Below are positions 7,689 through 13,014 of a stretch of DNA of 13,014 nt, in pieces. This DNA comes from Mycoplasma sp. CAG:611 (lineage in GTDB: Bacteria > Bacillota_I > Bacilli_A > RF39 > UBA660): NCBI GenBank assembly GCA_000434175.1, contig HF999753.1, positions 1-13,014 of the forward strand, given 5' to 3'. Under the pieces are notes generated by a model, which was given only the letters and a program-made list of their open reading frames with translations, did no database searches and was not told where the DNA came from. Within the stretch, counting starts at the first letter, position 1. The number at the start of each line of letters is the position of its first letter. Both the position numbers and the translations under genes were made by a program.

Positions 7689-8690
7689 CTAATCCTTTAA
7701 TTTAGTTATCCTTTTAACCACAATAATATAAGATATATATATAATTATACATAAAACTAAAATTATTTTTCCAATTAATGTTGTAAACAATGGTACAAAA
7801 TAAGTTCTATCAAGAATAAAAATAACTAAAAAGATAAATATAGGAATAAATACTAATATTTTAAATACTAATTCACTTACTGCAATAGCACTTGAAAGTT
7901 CATCTTTAAGTTTTTTTCTATCAAAGAAACTCTTTTCAATCGTAGTAAATATTTTTGAAATATTACCACCTGTTTTATTTAAAATAATTAAAGATGTAGA
8001 CATGTAATAAGCTTCTTCAATATTTAATCTTTTAGCAAATCTATTAAAAACAACATCATAATCAAGACCATAATTTAAATCTACTTTAATCTTTTTAAAT
8101 TCTTCTTTTATTCTTCCATCTGACTCTAGAATAACAAGTTCAATTGCTTGAACTATACTTCTTCCTGACTTAAAAGCATTACTCATAATAATAACAGCTT
8201 TTAATAAATCATTTTCTAATTTACGATATTTATTTTTCTTTTCAAAAATTAAAAATACATCATAAATAAAAAATCCTAAAACAAATGCCAAAGAAAGTTG
8301 TGGTAAATAAATATATTGCACTCTTATTACATCACTTATTATTGTTATAAAAACACATAAAAAACTTACGAAAAACTTTATTGATATAAAATTTATTGCT
8401 TCACTTTTAACAAAAGATGTCTTATCAACATATATTTCATATTTTTTACTATAATTAGTAAGTATTTTACTCTTTTTAAATATTTTTGATAAATAATTAA
8501 TAATTTTATAATAAAAATTTAATAATTTATCAGTAAAAGAAGGTTGTTTAGTATTAATACCATTAATAGAAAATCTAGTTAATCTTTGTTCTTTTTCATA
8601 TGCAATACTAACAGTTATAATATAAAAGAATAAACATATTCCAATTATTATTAGAATAACTTCAATTATTAAATTAACATATAATGGCAT
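7689..8690 (-). CDS. tadB: TadB-like inner-membrane platform protein of the Tad pilus (type II secretion F domain)
   Basis: A 333-residue membrane protein that partners with TadC under the TadA ATPase. Hydrophobic segments occur at about 6-30, 104-122, 130-149, 271-293 and 305-325. The cytoplasmic T2SSF domain lies between the third and fourth (about 155-270) and contains LLKAVIIMSNAFKSGRSIVQAIE (162-184) and LIILNKTGGNISKIFTTIEKS (234-254), the usual F-domain landmarks. A perfect AGGAGG lies 7 bases before the ATG, and the gene follows tadA after 16 bases. The size and the N-terminal membrane anchor fit TadB. Confidence 0.9.
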   Translation of the reverse strand: MPLYVNLIIEVILIIIGICLFFYIITVSIAYEKEQRLTRFSINGINTKQPSFTDKLLNFYYKIINYLSKIFKKSKILTNYSKKYEIYVDKTSFVKSEAINFISIKFFVSFLCVFITIISDVIRVQYIYLPQLSLAFVLGFFIYDVFLIFEKKNKYRKLENDLLKAVIIMSNAFKSGRSIVQAIELVILESDGRIKEEFKKIKVDLNYGLDYDVVFNRFAKRLNIEEAYYMSTSLIILNKTGGNISKIFTTIEKSFFDRKKLKDELSSAIAVSELVFKILVFIPIFIFLVIFILDRTYFVPLFTTLIGKIILVLCIIIYISYIIVVKRITKLKD

Positions 8691-8706
8691 AATAACACCT
8701 CCTTTT

Positions 8707-10044
8707 TTATTTGTTTTCTATTTCATTAAAAATATCATCTACAAGATTTATTCCTTTACTTTTAATTATTTCATATACTTTTGGTATATATTTATAAAGG
8801 ATAAAAGACCCATTTACTTCTTTATTAGCTGTTAAACCTTTTTGTTTAAAAGCAAATATTTCTTTTAATTTTATTTCATTATCTTTAAATCCTGTTACTT
8901 CACATATGCTAGTTATTTTTCTTTTACCATCAGATAATCTTTCAACATTAACAACTATATTAATGGCATTTAAAATATATTCACGAACTGCTAAAACAGG
9001 TATTTCTATTCCTCCCATTAAAACCATTGTTTCAAGCCTATTTAAAGCATCTCTTGGTCCATTAGCATGTAATGTTGACATACTACCATCATGTCCTGTA
9101 TTCATTGCTTGTAACATATCAAAAGCTTCTTTTCCACGAACTTCTCCGACAATTATACGATCTGGTCTCATACGAAGAGCATTAATAACTAAATCTCTTA
9201 TTGTAATTTCTTTTTCTTGTTCGTAATTTGTATTTCTTGTTTCAAGAGTAATAACATGTTCTTGTTTCAATTTAAGTTCAGCTGCATCTTCAATTGTAAT
9301 AATTCTTTCATCATCATTAATAAATGAAGATAATACATTTAAAATAGTTGTTTTACCACTACCTGTACCACCACATACTAAAATATTTAATTTAGCTTTA
9401 ACACAGGCATCTAAAAATCTAGCCATATAAGGAGTAAGTGTTCCATTTCTAATTAAATCTTCAATATTATTTAAATTTCTTTTAAATTTTCTTATTGTAA
9501 TAATTGGTCCATTTAAACTAAGTGGTGGAATAACAGCATTAATTCTTGAACCATCTTTAAGCCTAGAATCCACCATTGGTGTAGATAAATCTATTGTTCT
9601 TCCTAAAGGTTGAATCATCCTTTGAATTGTTCTTAAAATATGTTCTTCATTAATAAATGATACAGTATCATCCTTTATTATTTTACCATCAAGCTCAATA
9701 TATATTTCACTTGGACCATTAACCATAATTTCTGTTATATTAGGATCATCTAAAAGTTCTGTTAAAGGTCCATATCCATTTATTTCATTTTCAATTAAAT
9801 TAAATATATGATTTCTTTCTAAAGAAGATAAATCATAACCTTCAAGCGTTTTATCTATTTCTTCATTTATATATGTATTTAAATTCTTATTATTAGGTAT
9901 ATTATTATCAATTGCACTTTGTACTATTTTATTTCTTAAAGTATCAAGAAGTGCTTTATCGCTAAATACTTCATAATCTGGAATATCTATTAAATTATTA
10001 TTTTCTTCTTTTAAATCAAATACTTCTTTTAGTGTCTTTTTCAT
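8707..10044 (-). CDS. tadA: TadA/CpaF secretion ATPase of the Tad pilus
   Basis: A 445-residue cytoplasmic ATPase of the GSPII_E superfamily, which as a hexamer drives assembly of Flp pili. The CpaF-type N-terminal domain has ENEINGYGPLTELLDDPNI (86-103) followed by TEIMVNGP (104-111). The core has Walker A GGTGSGKT (225-232), the Asp box ITIEDAAELKL (249-259), Walker B with RIIVGEVRG (296-304) and the His box GHDGSMSTLHAN (317-328). It is full length with all catalytic motifs intact. Its start overlaps the stop of the upstream ParA-like gene by one base (TAATG), which suggests translational coupling. It precedes tadB and tadC in the usual Tad order. Confidence 0.97.
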   Translation of the reverse strand: MKKTLKEVFDLKEENNNLIDIPDYEVFSDKALLDTLRNKIVQSAIDNNIPNNKNLNTYINEEIDKTLEGYDLSSLERNHIFNLIENEINGYGPLTELLDDPNITEIMVNGPSEIYIELDGKIIKDDTVSFINEEHILRTIQRMIQPLGRTIDLSTPMVDSRLKDGSRINAVIPPLSLNGPIITIRKFKRNLNNIEDLIRNGTLTPYMARFLDACVKAKLNILVCGGTGSGKTTILNVLSSFINDDERIITIEDAAELKLKQEHVITLETRNTNYEQEKEITIRDLVINALRMRPDRIIVGEVRGKEAFDMLQAMNTGHDGSMSTLHANGPRDALNRLETMVLMGGIEIPVLAVREYILNAINIVVNVERLSDGKRKITSICEVTGFKDNEIKLKEIFAFKQKGLTANKEVNGSFILYKYIPKVYEIIKSKGINLVDDIFNEIENK

Positions 10045-10811
10045 TATTTCTTCTCCTTATCTTTAATTAAGGTTAAGGCAAGTTCAAGATACTTTTTATA
10101 ATCTTTTTTATCTTTAAAAGAAAGATTAGGATTAAGTAAAAGTATTTCCCCTTCCATAATATATTTATCTATATTTTTTATATACATATTTTTAGAAATA
10201 GTAAAATCAATATTATTTTTAATAATAGTTCTAATATCATACTTAGAAAAATATGTTTTATCTTTAAAAATAGATTCATTTAAAACAGTATAAAAATTAT
10301 TAAATCCAGCATCTTTTAAAATTGTTAAAAAACTCTTAGTATTTTTAAGATCAAAACTATCATTAGTAAATAAATATAAAATAATATCACTCATATCAAG
10401 AGTATAAATATTTATTTCATTTAAAATATGTGTTGTATCAATTAAAATAACATCATATTTATAAACAACATTATTTAAAATAATAGGAATATATTTACTA
10501 TCCATTTTATTAGCAAATCTAGGGTCTTTAGGGGCACTTAAAATAGATATATATTCATTATGGTTATATATATAGTCATCAATATTTTTATATTTATTAT
10601 TTGATAAATCTGTTATTAAATTAAATATAGTTTTATCATTTTTAGAGTTAAGATATGTTGCTACTGCTCCCCCATAAAGGTCAAAATCAATTACTAAAAC
10701 TTTCTTTTTAAGGTTACTAAAAACACCTGCTAAATTTAATGTTGTAATAGTTTTCCCAACACCACCTTTAGTAGAAGTAACTGTTATTATTTTCCCCTTA
10801 TTCCTTTCCAT
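10044..10811 (-). CDS. tadZ: TadZ/CpaE-like ParA-family ATPase of the Tad locus
   Basis: A 255-residue MinD/ParA superfamily ATPase that in Tad systems positions the pilus apparatus in the cell. The deviant Walker A KGGVGKT (15-21) carries the signature lysine K15. VLVIDFDLYGG (38-48) follows with the switch aspartates, and a Walker B-like strand VILIDTT lies at 121-127. It lacks the N-terminal receiver-like domain of many TadZ/CpaE proteins (usually about 370 residues or more), so it is a minimal form. GAGGGG precedes the ATG by 7 bases, and 17 bases separate it from the upstream TadE-like gene. The function as a Tad localisation factor is inferred from position; by sequence alone it could be any ParA-like ATPase. 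Confidence 0.88.
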   Translation of the reverse strand: MERNKGKIITVTSTKGGVGKTITTLNLAGVFSNLKKKVLVIDFDLYGGAVATYLNSKNDKTIFNLITDLSNNKYKNIDDYIYNHNEYISILSAPKDPRFANKMDSKYIPIILNNVVYKYDVILIDTTHILNEINIYTLDMSDIILYLFTNDSFDLKNTKSFLTILKDAGFNNFYTVLNESIFKDKTYFSKYDIRTIIKNNIDFTISKNMYIKNIDKYIMEGEILLLNPNLSFKDKKDYKKYLELALTLIKDKEKK

Positions 10812-10828
10812 AAATTGTCCCCTCTTCT

Positions 10829-11155
10829 TTACTTTTTATTTGTGCATACTTTTATTTGATAAGTATTTTTATTTATTATTTTACCAAAATTACTTGGTAC
10901 TTTTTTTGTTATACATATTTCATTAGAATTAATTACAACTTCATTAGAAGATATATCATTTTTATTAAGGAAAGAATCTAACTCTTCTTCTTTATAAGTG
11001 TTTTCTTTTAAATAATATATATAATCTTCTTCAATATGTTTAATCTTTAATTTTTCATTTAATACTTTTGATAAATCAAAAAGCATCCCTATTATTAAAA
11101 AGATAATAGGCAAAAGTAATATGAAAAACACAAGTGATTGTCCCTTATTATTCAT
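10829..11155 (-). CDS. TadE-like pseudopilin with atypical class III signal peptide
   Basis: A 108-residue small membrane-anchored protein. The leader MNNKG ends at a class III (Flp-type) prepilin cleavage site, giving a mature start of QSLVFFILLLPIIFLIIGML, one hydrophobic helix (about 6-26). The remaining 80 residues are hydrophilic and charged and would lie outside the membrane, with two cysteines (ICITKK and VCTNKK) that could form a disulfide. Position +5 of the mature protein is Phe, not the Glu found in the two sister genes (QALVE). Minor pilins that start assembly in related systems also lack this Glu, so a tip or initiator role is possible but inferred. The ATG overlaps the stop of the preceding pseudopilin by 8 bases; AAAGGG lies about 9 bases ahead. 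TadE or TadF is the nearest family name. Confidence 0.8.
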   Translation of the reverse strand: MNNKGQSLVFFILLLPIIFLIIGMLFDLSKVLNEKLKIKHIEEDYIYYLKENTYKEEELDSFLNKNDISSNEVVINSNEICITKKVPSNFGKIINKNTYQIKVCTNKK

Positions 11156-11483
11156 ATAGTATTACCCTTTTTGTTGATATATTATAATCATTTTTAAAAA
11201 ATATATTAGAAAAAGGTGTGATAAATTTGACTTTAGAGGTTAACTCTACCGTAGCATAAGAGCCTGATTTTGATATAGAATATTTCGTATTATTATCTAA
11301 AATATTATTTATATCATTTTCTTTATTATTTCTAATTAAATAAATTACATCATCTAATTTATTTTCAAGTTTATTTTCACTTACAAAAACATTTGAAAAA
11401 TCAATTATAATACAAAGTATTAAAACTATAATTGGAAATATAAGAATAAACTCTACAAGAGCTTGACCTTTATTATTTGTCAA
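11148..11483 (-). CDS. tadE: TadE-like pseudopilin, probably starting at TTG
   Basis: A minor pilin of the Tad system. From the TTG at 11483 the protein is 111 residues: leader MTNNKG, cleavage before QALVEFILIFPIIVLILCII (hydrophobic helix, about 7-28), then a soluble domain with ISKSGSYATVELTSKVKF (beta-rich). Glu +5 is present. A longer reading from GTG at 11498 would add five residues. I prefer TTG because AAGGGG (11490-11495) lies exactly 6 bases before it, and because the resulting 6-residue leader matches the 5- and 7-residue leaders of the neighbouring pilin genes. It overlaps the end of the Flp pilin gene by 11 bases and the next gene by 8, which suggests coupled translation. Confidence 0.85.
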   Translation of the reverse strand: MTNNKGQALVEFILIFPIIVLILCIIIDFSNVFVSENKLENKLDDVIYLIRNNKENDINNILDNNTKYSISKSGSYATVELTSKVKFITPFSNIFFKNDYNISTKRVILYE

Positions 11484-11670
11484 CACAAACCCCTTCACCT
11501 GGTTTTTCTCCTTTTTTGTATGTTTGTCCCACTATTTCACACGATGACTTTGTCATTGAATCTTTTAAATAGCCTCCAAGTAAACTAACTAAAGATATAG
11601 CAAGTACACTTATAAGTGCTATTATAAGAACATATTCAACTAGTGCTTGACCTTTGTTATTAATTTTCAT
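11473..11670 (-). CDS. flp: Flp-type major pilin precursor (class III signal peptide)
   Basis: A small prepilin of 65 residues, the likely main subunit of the fibre. The leader MKINNKG is cleaved before Q8 by a prepilin peptidase; the mature protein begins QALVEYVLIIALISVLAISL, with Glu at +5 and Tyr at +6, the G/xxxxEY signature of Flp pilins. One hydrophobic helix (8-33) is followed by a polar tail (SMTKSSCEIVGQTYKKG, then GVCVDK) with two cysteines (44 and 62) that may form a disulfide loop, unlike the shortest Flp pilins. I start at the ATG at 11670, with GAGG 9 bases ahead. An upstream in-frame ATG at 11685 would add MRLIV and make the leader unusually long. It is the first gene of the tad operon, about 33 bases after the expected transcription start. 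Confidence 0.88.
   Translation of the reverse strand: MKINNKGQALVEYVLIIALISVLAISLVSLLGGYLKDSMTKSSCEIVGQTYKKGEKPGEGVCVDK
11490..11495 (-). promoter_or_regulatory. Ribosome binding site deciding the TTG start of tadE
   Basis: AAGGGG on the minus strand lies inside the end of the flp coding region, 6 bases before TTG (11481-11483) and only 3 before GTG (11484-11486). The spacing favours TTG. Confidence 0.6.
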
Positions 11671-11709
11671 GACAATCAACCTCATTTCTCAACCCTATTT
11701 TCTATATTA

Positions 11710-11738
11710 ATTTTATTATTTTTTTAATACATTGTCAA
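11710..11738 (-). promoter_or_regulatory. Near-consensus sigma-A promoter of the tad operon
   Basis: On the minus strand TTGACA (11733-11738, perfect -35) is separated by exactly 17 bases from TAAAAT (11710-11715, one mismatch from TATAAT). Transcription should begin near 11703, giving a leader of about 33 bases before the flp ATG at 11670. It lies in the short gap between the preceding gene's terminator and flp. No operator-like repeat is evident, so strong constitutive transcription is plausible. Confidence 0.8.
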
Positions 11739-11754
11739 GCAATCAAACATAATA

Positions 11755-11787
11755 AAAAGGATAATTTACTATTTTAATTATCCTTTT
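11755..11787 (-). terminator. Intrinsic terminator after the peptidase-GNAT gene
   Basis: A perfect 12-bp inverted repeat, AAAAGGATAATT (11755-11766 with 11776-11787), with a 9-base loop begins 5 bases after the stop codon of the upstream gene. The minus-strand arm ends in TTTT followed by TATT. It isolates the tad operon promoter from upstream transcription. Confidence 0.8.
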
Positions 11788-11792
11788 ATTAA

Positions 11793-13007
11793 CTATTTTT
11801 CTTTTCCTGTATTATATTCTTCTTTTGTTATGCCATATAATACTAAATCTTGTATACCACCATAATAATAAAAGATTCCATCTTTTCTTACTCCTTCATA
11901 TTTAAGACCTATATGTTCCATTACTTTTAATGTTCCAGGATTAGATTTAGCACCACTTGATTCTATTCTATTAATATTTAATTTATTAAAAGCAAATTCT
12001 AAAACGCATTTAGAAGCCTCAGTAACATATCCTTTGTTCCAAGAATCTTCTCTTATAAAATAATCTATACCATAGCTTCTTGCTTTTTCATCATGAACGT
12101 TTAAATAAATACAGCCAAGAAGTTTATTTGTATCTTTTTCTACGATACTCCATCTGTAAAAATCTAAATTATCGTACTTACTAAAATCAAAATAATTTCT
12201 ATTATCATTCAAAGAAGTTCCAACCTTATGAATACCTAAATACCTTCTTAAATTAGGGTTAAGTTCAATATAAAATAGTTCATCTATATCTTCTTTTATT
12301 GTTTTTCGAAGTATTAATCTTTCTGTTTCTAAAGTTACACTTCCTAAATGATTTATTTTTTCATAATCCTTTTTTACAAGATTAATCTTTTCATTTTCTA
12401 TCTCATAATAATCTCCGATAAACATTTCTTTATTATTTTCAATTCTTATAAATGAAGAATTTGGTAATGCTACTAGTTTTGTTATTTTACTTATTTTAAA
12501 TATTTCTTTTAAATAATCAATATTTAAAAAATCTAAATGTGGATAAATACTTATATTAGTAAATCCTAATCCTTCATAGTCTTTAATATCATTATAATCT
12601 TGATAAATTACTCTTTTGGTTTGATTAAGACTACCTGCAGATACTCCAATAATAAAGGATTTTTCTTTTATTAAAGGTTTTAATTCATATTCATCTAAAC
12701 TATTATTTTGTAAATATGTATCTCCTCCCATAAGATAAATAATATTTGCTTTTTTTATAAAATCTTTAGCTTCTTCTTTAGTTACATTATTATCTATTAA
12801 ATAATTTTCTTTAAAAGTTATATTTATCTTAGAAAAAAACTCTAATGTTTTATTTTTATACATTATATTTTGTTCGTGATTGTCAAATGTTGATGCGATA
12901 AATGTTATTATTTGATTTTCTTTTATATCTTGTTTTAAATACTTACTTTGTACATCATAAAAACCTTTTTCTTTATCTATCCCACTAAATAAATAATTAA
13001 TTTTCAT
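11793..13007 (-). CDS. Fusion of a peptidase E-like (S51) domain with a RimJ/RimL-type N-acetyltransferase
   Basis: A 404-residue two-domain cytoplasmic protein. Residues 1-215 resemble peptidase E/cyanophycinase-like serine hydrolases: MKINYLFSG start, IIYLMGGDTYLQ (89-100), the nucleophile elbow GVSAGS with S123, D137 as a possible acid, and YPHLDF with H157, matching in order the Ser-Asp-His set of Salmonella/E. coli PepE, which cleaves Asp-X dipeptides. Residues 224-395 are a GNAT domain of the ribosomal-protein/antibiotic acetyltransferase type: LETERLILRKTIKEDID (226-242), the acetyl-CoA loop SWNKGYVTEA (322-331) and NPGTLKVMEHIGLKYEG (356-372). No internal start with a ribosome binding site appears at the junction, so it is one polypeptide. 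The joint substrate is unknown; handling acetylated or Asp-containing peptides would be a guess. The ATG lies 7 bases from the window edge, so its ribosome binding site is out of view and a slightly longer N-terminus cannot be excluded. Confidence 0.85.
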   Translation of the reverse strand: MKINYLFSGIDKEKGFYDVQSKYLKQDIKENQIITFIASTFDNHEQNIMYKNKTLEFFSKINITFKENYLIDNNVTKEEAKDFIKKANIIYLMGGDTYLQNNSLDEYELKPLIKEKSFIIGVSAGSLNQTKRVIYQDYNDIKDYEGLGFTNISIYPHLDFLNIDYLKEIFKISKITKLVALPNSSFIRIENNKEMFIGDYYEIENEKINLVKKDYEKINHLGSVTLETERLILRKTIKEDIDELFYIELNPNLRRYLGIHKVGTSLNDNRNYFDFSKYDNLDFYRWSIVEKDTNKLLGCIYLNVHDEKARSYGIDYFIREDSWNKGYVTEASKCVLEFAFNKLNINRIESSGAKSNPGTLKVMEHIGLKYEGVRKDGIFYYYGGIQDLVLYGITKEEYNTGKEK

Positions 13008-13014
13008 AATATTC

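Noticed and set aside
7205..9226. Plus-strand open frames at 7205-7456 and 8906-9226
   Set aside because: Antisense to tadC and tadA, which are intact and recognisable.
11671..11685. Upstream ATG at 11685 as the flp start
   Set aside because: It gives a 12-residue leader, longer than its sister genes, while GAGG sits well placed for the ATG at 11670.
1..13014. CRISPR arrays, tRNA or rRNA genes, insertion sequences
   Set aside because: No direct repeat arrays, cloverleaf-like sequences, ribosomal RNA segments, transposase genes or terminal inverted repeats were seen.

Overview
The window comes from a very A+T-rich, low-GC Gram-positive-lineage bacterium. It has a PolC-type DNA polymerase III alpha subunit, AGGAGG-type ribosome binding sites, a near-consensus sigma-A promoter and AT-rich intrinsic terminators. 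The genes visible here encode tryptophan with TGG and contain no internal TGA, so the standard bacterial code fits better than the Mollicutes code. I infer an uncultured Bacilli/Erysipelotrichia/RF39-like or related gut Firmicute; the exact lineage cannot be fixed from this stretch. Every supported gene lies on the minus strand, so transcription runs from right to left.

From right to left: a 404-residue fusion of a peptidase-E-like domain (family S51) with a RimJ/RimL-type N-acetyltransferase (11793-13007) ends in a clear terminator. Next comes a strong promoter (11710-11738) and a compact Tad/Flp pilus operon: a Flp-type major pilin, two TadE-like pseudopilins, a ParA/TadZ (CpaE-like) ATPase, the TadA/CpaF secretion ATPase, TadB and TadC. 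These genes overlap or sit within about 20 bases of each other. The last gene of the same run is yebC, whose ribosome binding site overlaps the tadC stop codon and whose own stop codon lies inside a terminator stem. No prepilin peptidase, secretin or outer-membrane component is present, which fits a Gram-positive (monoderm) Tad machine whose peptidase would be encoded elsewhere.

Left of yebC is a GNAT acetyltransferase (5642-6190). In the same reading frame, immediately after its TGA stop, comes a stretch with a textbook radical SAM iron-sulfur motif (CNNNCTWC). It is followed soon by a TAG and a second TGA. I read this as the remains of a GNAT-radical SAM fusion gene that has suffered a nonsense mutation and lost most of the radical SAM barrel. 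It ends at a perfect 14-bp terminator stem.

The left third carries a 282-residue protein of unknown function and then polC (1454 residues), probably co-transcribed and closed by a terminator at 55-81. PolC has all its expected modules, including the split PHP domain, the proofreading exonuclease, the polymerase aspartates and a C-terminal sliding-clamp motif. Its zinc ribbon has CxC in place of the usual second CxxC. The usual polC neighbours of Bacillus (rseP/proS upstream, rimP/nusA downstream) are not seen.

The items most worth a second look are the broken GNAT-radical SAM gene, the peptidase-GNAT fusion, the yebC-tad linkage and the three differing class III signal peptides. I did not find convincing evidence of a wholly new system.
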